In this document: piece after piece, positions 17,478 through 24,681 of the stretch
Position numbering within the stretch: the first letter of the stretch is position 1
Layout: each line of letters opens with the position of its first letter
Assembly: GCA_040003255.1 (NCBI GenBank)
Contig: JBDUCV010000016.1
Span: 1 to 35,951 of the forward strand
DNA: 35,951 nt
Direction: 5' to 3'
DNA from: JBDUCV01 sp040003255
GTDB lineage: Bacteria > Actinomycetota > Actinomycetes > Mycobacteriales > Jatrophihabitantaceae
Made by a program: the position numbers and the translations under genes
Notes under the pieces: generated by a model
What the model was told of the DNA's origin: nothing
Seen by the model: the letters and a program-made list of their open reading frames with translations, nothing else
Databases searched by the model: none

Positions 17478-18133
17478 CCGACCCGGGGCTGTCTCCGGTC
17501 GCGCGGCGGCTGTTCGGTGACCGGCTGCCGTTGGCGGTCCGGCTAGCCGACCAACTCGCGACGGCAGGCATCACCCGCGGCCTGATCGGTCCACGTGAGC
17601 TGGCTCGGCTCTGGGATCGGCACCTGCTCAACTGTGCGGTGGTCGCAGACCTGGTGCCCGACGGTGCGCGGGTCGTCGACGTCGGCAGCGGGGCGGGGCT
17701 ACCCGGTCTGGTGCTTGCTTGTCGCCGGCCGGATCTGCGCGTCGACCTGGTGGAGCCCCTGCAGCGCCGCGTGACGTTCCTCGCCGAGACGGTGGACCTA
17801 CTCGGGCTTGACGATCAGGTTCGGGTGGTGCGTGGCCGAGCAGAAGACGCCGATGTCTTATCGAAGGTGGGCGGCGGGCGCTGGGTCACCGCCCGAGCGG
17901 TAGCGCCGCTAGGGCAGTTGGTGAGATGGTGCCTCCCATTGTTAGCGGAGGGTGGCACGCTGCTCGCCATGAAGGGCGCGCGGGCCGCAGATGAGGTCGA
18001 GGATTCCCGGACCGAGGTGCGCGCGCTCGGCGGGGAGAATGCCGAAATTGTCCGGTGTGGGGAGGGCCTGGTGCACGCACCCGCGACCGTCGTGGTGATC
18101 CGTCGTCGCGCTCTATTCGGGCGTCACGCATGA
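17474..18133 (+). CDS. rsmG: 16S rRNA m7G methyltransferase RsmG (GidB)
   Basis: A 219-residue SAM methyltransferase that makes m7G at position 527 (E. coli numbering) of 16S rRNA. The conserved LWDRHLLNCAVVADLVP precedes motif I VDVGSGAGLPGLVLA (about 67-81), then VDLVEPLQRRVTFL and ARAVAPLGQLVRW. In many bacteria loss of this gene gives low-level streptomycin resistance. GTG start overlaps jag, and the TGA overlaps the preferred parA ATG (ATGA). Confidence 0.96.
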   Translation: MTDPGLSPVARRLFGDRLPLAVRLADQLATAGITRGLIGPRELARLWDRHLLNCAVVADLVPDGARVVDVGSGAGLPGLVLACRRPDLRVDLVEPLQRRVTFLAETVDLLGLDDQVRVVRGRAEDADVLSKVGGGRWVTARAVAPLGQLVRWCLPLLAEGGTLLAMKGARAADEVEDSRTEVRALGGENAEIVRCGEGLVHAPATVVVIRRRALFGRHA

Positions 18134-19110
18134 TTAGGGAGCCGACCCCAAGCTTGCACGATGTTTCCCGTGAAACCCGATCGGACGATGTTTCACGTGA
18201 AACTGAGTTCGATACACCGATTGCTCGCGAAGCGCTGCAAGCCGTCCACACTTTGAACGTCCGCCAGGAGACCTGGCCGACTCCGCCCCGAACTCGGGTG
18301 ATGACCGTCGCCAACCAGAAGGGCGGAGTCGGCAAGACCACTAGTGCCGTCAACCTAGCGGCAGCCCTGGCTCTGCACGGTGTGCGGGTGCTCGTCATCG
18401 ATCTCGATCCACAGGGCAACGCCTCCACGGCGCTAGGCATCGAGCATCCGGTTGGCATTGCGTCGGTGTACGACGTCTTGCTCGCGGACCGCCCGCTGGC
18501 CGAGGTGATCGTGCCGGTCGAGATCGCCGCCACCACCCTGTTCTGCGCGCCGGCGACGATCGACCTCGCTGGTGCCGAGCTGGAACTGAGCTCGCAGGTG
18601 GCCCGCGAATACCGACTCCAGCGCGCGGTCGCCAGCTACCTGGCGGGGTTCACACCGAGCGACCCTGCGCCCGACTACATCCTGATCGACTGCCCGCCCT
18701 CACTCGGCCTGTTGACGCTCAACGCGCTGGTGGCGGCGCGCGAGGCACTCATCCCGATCCAGTGCGAGTACTACGCACTCGAAGGACTTGCCCAGCTCCT
18801 GCGCACCGTCGAGATGGTGCAGGCCTATCTGAACAAGGCGCTGACGGTCAGCACCGTGCTGCTGACGATGTACGACAGCCGCACCCGGCTGGCCGACCAG
18901 GTGGCCGACGAGGTGCGCCGCCACTTCGGCGGCTTGGTTATCGACGCGGTCATTCCACGCAATGTCCGGGTCTCCGAGGCGCCCGGCTACGGACAGACCG
19001 TGATGACTTACGACGCTGGGTCTCGGGGGGCCGTCGGCTATCTGCAGGCGGCCCGGGAGTTGGCCGAGCGAGGACGCAACGGGTCGGATCTGGTGGAGGA
19101 GACGCAGTGA
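18130..19110 (+). CDS. parA: Chromosome partitioning ATPase ParA
   Basis: A 326-residue Walker-type ATPase. Deviant Walker A is KGGVGKT at 64-70, followed by IDLDPQGNAST, DYILIDCPPSLGLL and VPRN-like IPRNVRVSEAPGYG. ATP-bound ParA coats the nucleoid and moves ParB-parS complexes apart. Residues 11-28 hold two VSRET peptides encoded by the parS sites; the M. tuberculosis protein, as I recall it, has a similar VSRET and EFDTPI stretch, which supports the ATG at 18130 overlapping the rsmG stop. The long frame begins earlier, but that part is a shadow of rsmG. parB overlaps its stop. Confidence 0.96.
   Translation: MIREPTPSLHDVSRETRSDDVSRETEFDTPIAREALQAVHTLNVRQETWPTPPRTRVMTVANQKGGVGKTTSAVNLAAALALHGVRVLVIDLDPQGNASTALGIEHPVGIASVYDVLLADRPLAEVIVPVEIAATTLFCAPATIDLAGAELELSSQVAREYRLQRAVASYLAGFTPSDPAPDYILIDCPPSLGLLTLNALVAAREALIPIQCEYYALEGLAQLLRTVEMVQAYLNKALTVSTVLLTMYDSRTRLADQVADEVRRHFGGLVIDAVIPRNVRVSEAPGYGQTVMTYDAGSRGAVGYLQAARELAERGRNGSDLVEETQ
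18162..18177. promoter_or_regulatory. parS: parS site 1 (one inner base off the dyad)
   Basis: TGTTTCCCGTGAAACC matches the bacterial parS consensus TGTTTCACGTGAAACA at 14 of 16 bases. It lies in the parA coding region and encodes a VSRET peptide. ParB would load and spread from here. Confidence 0.85.
18189..18204. promoter_or_regulatory. parS: parS site 2
   Basis: TGTTTCACGTGAAACT matches the consensus at 15 of 16 bases, with a perfect TTTCACGTGAAA core. Its start is 27 bases from site 1, in the same orientation and reading frame. Only these two parS sites were seen in the window. Confidence 0.95.
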
Positions 19111-20069
19111 GCAAGGTACGTCGCGGCGGGCTCGGACGCGGGTTGGGCGCGCTGATTCCCACGGCGCCGCCGCCAACCCAATTCGCGGATCCGACCGTGC
19201 CGAGCGATGCCGATGGGCCGCGGCACGTTCCCGGCGCGCAGTTTGCCGAGATCGACGTGTCGGCGATCCGCGCTAACCCCCGCCAGCCCAGACGGGCGTT
19301 CGACGAGGAGGCGTTGGCCGAGCTGAGCTACTCGATCCGGGAGTTCGGCGTGTTGCAGCCAGTGGTCGTCCGCGCCGACGGCGATGGCTATGAACTGGTG
19401 ATGGGCGAGCGGCGGCTGCGCGCCGCCGCGGCTGCGGGCCTGGATCGGATACCCGCGATCATCCGGGCCACCGAGGACGACGCGATGCTCCGGGATGCTT
19501 TGCTCGAGAACATCCACCGTGCCGCCCTGAATCCGCTGGAGGAAGCCGCCGCCTATCAGCAGCTGCTCGAGGAGTTCGGAACCACCCATGAGGAGCTGGC
19601 GCGACGCATCGGGCGGAGCCGGTCGCAGGTCACCAACACGATCCGGCTGCTGAACCTGCCGGTGCCAGTGCAGCGCCGAGTCGCCGCCGGCGTGCTGTCA
19701 GCAGGTCATGCCCGCGCCCTGCTCGCGCTCGAGCACCCCGATCGGCAGGAGGAGCTGGCCAGTCGCATCGTCGCCGAAGGTCTGTCGGTGCGTGCGACCG
19801 AGGAGCAAGTAGCGGTGGCCGCCCATGAGGACGCGGACCGCCACCATCCGCGGCGCACCCCAATCCGGCGGATCACTGCGCCCGGCCTGACCGAGCTCGC
19901 GGACAAGCTCTCCGACGCCCTCGACACCCCGGTGCACGTAGAGCTCGGCCGGCGCAAAGGCAAGGTCACTGTCGAGTTCGCCTCGGTGGACGACCTCGAA
20001 CGAATCGTGGCGGTCATCGCGCCCCAGCTGGCGACCCGACGGGACACCAAGGCTCAGAACGAGCCGTAG
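19107..20069 (+). CDS. parB: Chromosome partitioning protein ParB
   Basis: A 320-residue ParB, a CTP-dependent DNA clamp that loads on parS. The start SKVRRGGLGRGLGALIP is the usual ParA-interacting N-terminus. The CTP-binding core includes VMGERRLRAA (98-107) and ENIHRAALNP (134-143). A helix-turn-helix covers about 161-181 (HEELARRIGRSRSQVTNTI), and the C-terminal dimer domain starts near 245. The GTG start (GTGA overlap with parA) has GGAGGAG upstream. Its last 16 bases overlap the convergent nitroreductase gene. Confidence 0.96.
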   Translation: MSKVRRGGLGRGLGALIPTAPPPTQFADPTVPSDADGPRHVPGAQFAEIDVSAIRANPRQPRRAFDEEALAELSYSIREFGVLQPVVVRADGDGYELVMGERRLRAAAAAGLDRIPAIIRATEDDAMLRDALLENIHRAALNPLEEAAAYQQLLEEFGTTHEELARRIGRSRSQVTNTIRLLNLPVPVQRRVAAGVLSAGHARALLALEHPDRQEELASRIVAEGLSVRATEEQVAVAAHEDADRHHPRRTPIRRITAPGLTELADKLSDALDTPVHVELGRRKGKVTVEFASVDDLERIVAVIAPQLATRRDTKAQNEP

Positions 20070-20653
20070 TTCACCACGTCGGCCACCGGGCGACGGCCAC
20101 GGCGCAGAGAGGGCGAGCGCTGATCCTCTGCCCCATGGCCCACGCTGATCGCCCCGATCGGGGTGAGCCGCTCGGGCACCGCGAAGGCCGCACGCAGCGC
20201 ATCCCAGCGGCTTGCGGGGATGCCGAAGAAGCAGGCCGCCAACCGCGCCTCCACCGCACCGAGTAGCACCAGCAGACAGGCCATCCCGGTGTCGATGTGC
20301 CAGTACGGCACCGGCCACCGGCCCTCGTCGCGGTCCGTCCAGCCTTTGTCCGGCTCGGCGTACCGGTCGAGATAAGCCTCCTTGTCGGAAAACGCGACGA
20401 TGACCACGGGCGCGGATCGCATGCCGGCCAACCACCGGCCATCGAAGGCGTCCGCCTCGGTGCTCGCCTGCCAGAAGTGGTCGACCGAGCCCGCGTCGTC
20501 CAGCACGAGGAACTGCCAGCCCTGGCTGAAGCCTGCGGACGGCGCATGCGTCGCCAGCTCCAGTAGCAGCTCGAGCTGGTCGCGGGGCACCGGCCTCGTC
20601 CGGTCATAGGCCCGCACCATTCGACGGCGGAGGATCGCGTCACGCAACTCCAT
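20054..20653 (-). CDS. Nitroreductase family protein
   Basis: A 199-residue FMN-dependent oxidoreductase of the nitroreductase superfamily. It begins MELRDAILRRRMVRAYDRT, the FMN-phosphate-binding RxxxRxY pattern, then LATHAPSAGFSQGWQFLVLDD and later FFGIPASRWDALRAAF and PIGAISVGH, all typical. Such proteins reduce nitro groups, quinones or flavins with NAD(P)H; the substrate here is unknown. It is on the opposite strand to its neighbours, convergent with parB (16-base overlap) and divergent from alaA across 65 bases. In M. tuberculosis I do not recall this gene between parB and cwlM, so it may be a lineage insertion. Confidence 0.87.
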   Translation of the reverse strand: MELRDAILRRRMVRAYDRTRPVPRDQLELLLELATHAPSAGFSQGWQFLVLDDAGSVDHFWQASTEADAFDGRWLAGMRSAPVVIVAFSDKEAYLDRYAEPDKGWTDRDEGRWPVPYWHIDTGMACLLVLLGAVEARLAACFFGIPASRWDALRAAFAVPERLTPIGAISVGHGAEDQRSPSLRRGRRPVADVVNYGSF

Positions 20654-20718
20654 GCCGGCATCATCGCGCGCCGGTAATGCGTTGCCGTGCCAATGCGTCC
20701 GTGTGTCAGGCTGACGAG

Positions 20719-21954
20719 GTGGATCTGCGGCAGTCGAGGAAGCTGACCAACGTCTGTTACGACATCCGCGGCCCGGTGCTCGTGGAAGCCAAGCGGCTCG
20801 AGGATGAGGGCCGCCGAATCATCAAGCTCAACATCGGCAACCCGGGGGCGTTCGGCTTCGACGCGCCGGACGAGATCCTCGTGGATGTCATCCGCAATCT
20901 GCCGGTGTCGCAGGGGTACTCCGACTCGCAGGGGCTGTTGTCGGCTCGCACCGCGATTGTCCAGCACTACCAGGAGCGAGGCATCGGCGCAGTCACGGTC
21001 GACGACGTGTGGCTCGGCAACGGGGTCAGCGAGCTGATCACGATGTCGCTGCAAGCCATGCTCGACGACGGCGACGAGGTGCTAATCCCGGCCCCGGACT
21101 ACCCGTTATGGACTGCGGCGACGTCACTTGCCGGCGGCAATCCGGTGCACTATCTGTGCGACGAATCTGCTAGCTGGCAACCCGATCTCGACGACCTGGC
21201 CAGCAAGATTTCCCCGCGCAGCAAGGCAATCGTCGTGATCAACCCAAATAATCCGACCGGCGCTGTGTATCCCACAGAGATACTAGAGAAACTTGCCGAA
21301 CTAGCCCGCGAGCACGGTCTCGTCGTGCTGGCCGACGAGATCTACGACAAGATCCTTTACGACGACGCCACGCACACCCCGTTCGCGGGCATCGCACCGG
21401 ATCTGTTCACGCTTACGTTCAACGGGCTGTCGAAGGCGTACCGGTTAGCCGGCTTCCGCTCGGCCTGGCTGATGGTCAGCGGTCCGAAGCGGCATGCCGC
21501 GAGCTACCTCGAAGGGATCGCGGTGCTGGCCAATATGCGGCTATGTGCCAACGTTCCGGCTCAGCACGCGATCCAGACTGCGCTGGGTGGCCGGCAGAGC
21601 ATTCACGACCTAGTGCTCCCCGGCGGGCGGCTGCACGAACAACGTGATGCCGCGATGACGGCGTTGGACGCGATCCCGGGCGTCACGTGCGTGCAGCCAC
21701 GGGGTGCGCTGTATGTCTTCCCACGCCTCGATCCGGATCGGTACCCCATCGTTGACGACCAGCAGTTCGTGCTCGACCTGCTTCGCCAGCAGCATGTGCT
21801 GGTCGTTCAGGGCACCGGGTTCAACTGGCCTGCTCCCGATCACTTGCGCATCGTCACGCTGCCGCGCGCCGATGACCTCAGCGAGGCGATCGGTCGGATC
21901 GGCAGCTTTCTGCAGGACTACCGCGAGGTCAGCCCGCGAGCGGAATCCGCATGA
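20719..21954 (+). CDS. alaA: Alanine aminotransferase AlaA-type (PLP-dependent, fold type I)
   Basis: A 411-residue aminotransferase very like E. coli AlaA (glutamate-pyruvate transaminase). It matches at CYDIRGPVLVEAKRLE, IIKLNIGNPGAFGFDAPDEI, GNGVSELITMSLQAML, APDYPLWTAATSLAGG, INPNNPTGAVYP and ADEIYDKILYDDA. The PLP lysine is in FNGLSKAYRLAGFRSAW. RIVTLPRADD is near the end. The GTG at 20719 gives 12 residues before CYDIRG, close to the 13 of E. coli AlaA; the frame runs a little further upstream. It makes or removes alanine, a peptidoglycan precursor, and lies beside the peptidoglycan regulator gene cwlM. Its 3' end overlaps cwlM by 26 bases in convergent orientation. Confidence 0.92.
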   Translation: MDLRQSRKLTNVCYDIRGPVLVEAKRLEDEGRRIIKLNIGNPGAFGFDAPDEILVDVIRNLPVSQGYSDSQGLLSARTAIVQHYQERGIGAVTVDDVWLGNGVSELITMSLQAMLDDGDEVLIPAPDYPLWTAATSLAGGNPVHYLCDESASWQPDLDDLASKISPRSKAIVVINPNNPTGAVYPTEILEKLAELAREHGLVVLADEIYDKILYDDATHTPFAGIAPDLFTLTFNGLSKAYRLAGFRSAWLMVSGPKRHAASYLEGIAVLANMRLCANVPAQHAIQTALGGRQSIHDLVLPGGRLHEQRDAAMTALDAIPGVTCVQPRGALYVFPRLDPDRYPIVDDQQFVLDLLRQQHVLVVQGTGFNWPAPDHLRIVTLPRADDLSEAIGRIGSFLQDYREVSPRAESA

Positions 21955-23044
21955 CCCCGGTCGGCGGGTCGTCCGCTTGGCGTAGGTAGAGCCGCTGCAC
22001 AGCGACCAACAGTCCTTCGGCGACGGTGTCACGGAACGACGGGTCGAGTAGTCGGGCCCGGTCCACCGGCGAACTGAGGTAGCCGACCTCGACCCGGACG
22101 GCGGGCATTCGGGTCAGCCGAAGCGTCGTCCAGCTCTTGCCGTGCACCCGGCCGTTCAGCAGTCCGGTGCGGGCGACCAGTTCGCGTTGCGCCAGCTCGG
22201 CCAACTGTTCACCGATCGTCGAGGTCGATTCGCCCGCGCCGTAGTGGTAGCTGGCCACGCCGTTAGCCAGTGGTGACGGCGCGGCGTCGACGTGCAACGA
22301 CAGCAGCAGGTCGGCGCGCACGTCGTTGGCGAAGAGCGCACGTTCCTCGTCGGTACGGCTGTTGTGCGGGCCTCGGGTCAGCCAGGTCGTCACACCCAGA
22401 GCCGCCAGCCGTCCCTCGAGTCGAGTGGCCAGATCCCATGCCAGGTCCGCCTCGCAGATGCCGTCCTGACTGACGCCGGGATCGTCGCCGCCGTGACCGG
22501 GATCGAGGACGATGCGTTTGCCGAACAGTCGCGGACCGGCGGCCCAGACCGCGGCCTGCTCGCGCAGCAGCTGTGGGCGTCCGCCGACCACCCGGCGGCC
22601 CAACTGCTTGAACACTCGCAAGGTCGAGGGGCCGCAAACCCCGTCGGGCACCAGGCCCTGTTCGCGCTGAAAGGATCGCAGCGCCTCGTCCGTGCCCCGG
22701 CCGAAAATGCCGTCAGCGCGGACCAGGTCGTAGCCCAGTTCGAGCAGCTGGGTCTGCAGCGCGGTGACGTCGTCGCCGACGAGCATGGTGGTGGCGTTGT
22801 GCGCGAGCACGCGATCGCCGAGTTGCCACCGGGCCGCCGCGAGTGCGCTGAACGTCTCGGGGCCGACGGCGCCGTCGACGCTGATGCCGCGCCGCTGTTG
22901 GAAGTGCCGGATGGCGAGTTCGGTGGGCTCGTCGAAATACGAGTCGGTGAGCGGGTTCGTGTTGCTCAGCAAGCCCAACCCGGCCAGGATGCGCCGGACC
23001 TCAGCGACGGCAACGCCTTCGGCGCCGCGACGAAGTGGCTGCAT
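21929..23044 (-). CDS. cwlM: CwlM-like N-acetylmuramoyl-L-alanine amidase family protein
   Basis: A 371-residue protein without a signal peptide. Two peptidoglycan-binding type-1 domains (about 8-70 and 85-147, each with D-G-x-x-G-P/R-x-T) precede an Amidase_3 domain from about 176. All four expected zinc/catalytic residues are present: H184 in DPGHGG, E198 in ICEADLAW, H251 in LSLHVDA and E319 in VEVGYLSS. The architecture and position next to trxA/trxB and parB match M. tuberculosis CwlM (Rv3915), a cytoplasmic protein that stimulates MurA and binds envelope partners when phosphorylated. By that precedent it is a regulator of peptidoglycan synthesis and not a wall hydrolase. The start has GAGGA ten bases upstream. 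Confidence 0.9.
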   Translation of the reverse strand: MQPLRRGAEGVAVAEVRRILAGLGLLSNTNPLTDSYFDEPTELAIRHFQQRRGISVDGAVGPETFSALAAARWQLGDRVLAHNATTMLVGDDVTALQTQLLELGYDLVRADGIFGRGTDEALRSFQREQGLVPDGVCGPSTLRVFKQLGRRVVGGRPQLLREQAAVWAAGPRLFGKRIVLDPGHGGDDPGVSQDGICEADLAWDLATRLEGRLAALGVTTWLTRGPHNSRTDEERALFANDVRADLLLSLHVDAAPSPLANGVASYHYGAGESTSTIGEQLAELAQRELVARTGLLNGRVHGKSWTTLRLTRMPAVRVEVGYLSSPVDRARLLDPSFRDTVAEGLLVAVQRLYLRQADDPPTGVMRIPLAG

Positions 23045-23124
23045 GGGCGCTGAATCCTCGCGGTGTCTGGTGGCCGGGGGCGGCCGAGCGGCGGGCTCGG
23101 GGCGGACTAATCGGACGGCGGGCG

Positions 23125-23163
23125 ATGCTCGCCAATATTGTGCCCCAAGACGCAGCCGAGCAT
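23125..23163. promoter_or_regulatory. Inverted repeat around an AT-rich palindrome upstream of cwlM
   Basis: ATGCTCG (23125-23131) and CGAGCAT (23157-23163) are perfect inverted arms. Between them is the palindrome CAATATTG (23133-23140), the only AT-rich patch in this gap and a possible -10 for cwlM. It may be the cwlM promoter/operator. Confidence 0.35.
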
Positions 23164-23171
23164 GCGCAGAG

Positions 23172-23217
23172 ACCGAAAGACGCCCACCCTCAGGGGACAG
23201 GGCGGGCGTTTTCGGTG
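23172..23217. terminator. Bidirectional intrinsic terminator between trxA and cwlM
   Basis: ACCGAAAGACGCCCACCCT pairs with AGGGCGGGCGTTTTCGGT, an 18-base stem with one bulged G and one mismatch, around an eight-base loop. The short A- and T-runs are part of the stem, the form seen in terminators that work both ways. It would end the murJ-trxB-trxA transcript 12 bases after the trxA stop and separate cwlM from it. Confidence 0.8.
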
Positions 23218-23228
23218 TATTTCTAGAC

Positions 23229-23558
23229 TCAGACGATGAAGTCGGACAGGTCCTTCAGCAGCGCCGCCTTGGGCCTGGCGCCCACGAGCGACTTGACGAT
23301 CTCGCCCTTGTTGAACACCGACATGGTCGGGATCGACAGGATCTGGTAGTCGCGGGCGATGCCGGGATTCTCGTCGATGTTCACCTTGACGATGGTGATC
23401 TGGTCGGAGTGCTCACTGGCGATCTCGTCCAGGACGGGCTCGACCATGCGGCACGGGCCGCACCACTCGGCCCAGAAGTCGACGAGCACGGGGCCGTCTG
23501 CCTGCAATACGTCGGTGGCAAAGCTGGCGTCCGTGACAGCCTTGAGGTTCTGACCCAT
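23229..23558 (-). CDS. trxA: Thioredoxin
   Basis: A 109-residue cytoplasmic thioredoxin with the redox site WCGPC at 32-36 in LVDFWAEWCGPCRM, the cis-proline in LSIPTMSVF, and KVNIDENPGIA before it. It reduces protein disulfides and is recharged by TrxB, encoded upstream on the same strand. The ATG is preceded by AGGAG. A long overlapping frame that continues into trxB is not a fusion: trxB is read in another frame. It corresponds in position to trxC of M. tuberculosis. Confidence 0.96.
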   Translation of the reverse strand: MGQNLKAVTDASFATDVLQADGPVLVDFWAEWCGPCRMVEPVLDEIASEHSDQITIVKVNIDENPGIARDYQILSIPTMSVFNKGEIVKSLVGARPKAALLKDLSDFIV

Positions 23559-23619
23559 GGAAGTCTCCTGATCGTCGGGTGCAGTTACTCGCAACGCGGT
23601 GGCGCGGGTTGGCATTCCC

Positions 23620-23650
23620 TCGGCCGACGGCGGCCGCGGCCCCCGGCCGA
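23620..23650. repeat. GC-rich inverted repeat between trxB and trxA
   Basis: TCGGCCG (23620-23626) and CGGCCGA (23644-23650) are perfect arms around a GC-only loop that contains a GCGGCCGC-like core. It could slow transcription or RNA decay between the two cistrons. There is no T-run, so termination is unlikely. Confidence 0.35.
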
Positions 23651-23659
23651 CATGCTGCT

Positions 23660-24610
23660 CTAGGCGCCGTCGGCGAGCGAGGACAGGTACCGCTCGGCAT
23701 CCAGGGCGGCCTGACAGCCGGTGCCCGCAGCGGTGATCGCCTGCCGGTAGGTGTGATCCACGACGTCGCCCGCCGCGAACACGCCCGCCGCGTTGGTCCT
23801 CGTCGAGCCGGCCTCGGTGAGGATGTAGCCCTCGTCGTCCAAGTCGATCTGGCCCTTGACGAGCTCGGTGCGCGGCTCGTGGCCGATCGCGATGAACAGC
23901 CCGCCGACGGCCAATTCCCGCTCGGCACCGGTCGTCGTGTCGCGCAAGGTGATGCCCTCGACGGTGCCGTCGCCGGTGATGGCGGCCACCTCGGAGTTCC
24001 ACGCCCAGCGGATCTTGTCGTTCGCCTCGGCTCGATCGACCATGATGCGGCTCGCCCGCAGGGCGTTGCGGCGATGGACGACGGTAACGGTGTTGGCGAA
24101 CCGGGTCAGGAAGGTGGCCTCTTCCATCGCGGTGTCGCCCCCGCCGACGACGGCGATGTCCTTGCCACGGAAGAAGAATCCGTCGCATGTCGCGCACCAG
24201 GAGACGCCGTGCCCGGACAGCTCGTCCTCGCGCGGAATGCCAAGCTTGCGGTAGGCCGAACCCATCGCCAGCACGACGGCGTCAGCGGTGTATTCGCCGC
24301 CGTGCGTGCGTACCACTTTCACCGGGCCGGCCAGGTCGACCGAATCGACGTCGTCGCTGACGATCTTGGCTCCGAACCGCTCGGTCTGGGCGCGGATCGC
24401 CAACATCAGGTCCGGACCCATGATTCCCTCGGGGAAACCGGGGTAGTTCTCGACGTCGGTCGTGGTCATCAGCGCGCCGCCGTACTGGCTGCCCTCGAAC
24501 AGCAAAGGCAGCAGGTCCGCCCGCGCGGTGTAGAGGCCTGCCGTGTAGCCGGCCGGACCCGATCCGATGACGATGACGCTGTGGTGCTGGGCGATATCTG
24601 GGCTGGTCAC
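23660..24610 (-). CDS. trxB: Thioredoxin reductase
   Basis: A 316-residue flavoprotein that passes electrons from NADPH through FAD and a CATC disulfide to thioredoxin. The FAD site is GSGPAG (16-21) with FEGSQYGGAL, the redox pair is C139/C142 in SWCATCDGFFF, the NADPH site is VVGGGDTAMEEA (about 154-165), and the C-terminal FAD motif is GVFAAGDVVDHTYRQ. The GTG at 24610 is preferred over an ATG four codons earlier, because GAGGAGA lies just upstream of it. It is 71 bases after murJ and 101 before trxA. Confidence 0.96.
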   Translation of the reverse strand: MTSPDIAQHHSVIVIGSGPAGYTAGLYTARADLLPLLFEGSQYGGALMTTTDVENYPGFPEGIMGPDLMLAIRAQTERFGAKIVSDDVDSVDLAGPVKVVRTHGGEYTADAVVLAMGSAYRKLGIPREDELSGHGVSWCATCDGFFFRGKDIAVVGGGDTAMEEATFLTRFANTVTVVHRRNALRASRIMVDRAEANDKIRWAWNSEVAAITGDGTVEGITLRDTTTGAERELAVGGLFIAIGHEPRTELVKGQIDLDDEGYILTEAGSTRTNAAGVFAAGDVVDHTYRQAITAAGTGCQAALDAERYLSSLADGA

Positions 24611-24681
24611 GGTTCTCCTCATTCGTCGTGTGCGCTAACGATCCCAGCCGTCGCGCGATTCCCGCAGGTGAGGGCCGCGGT

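Noticed and set aside
23559..24197. Long minus-strand frame that would fuse extra sequence to the thioredoxin N-terminus
   Set aside because: The upstream part is an out-of-frame reading of trxB, Arg-rich and unlike any thioredoxin; trxA has its own ribosome site and ATG.
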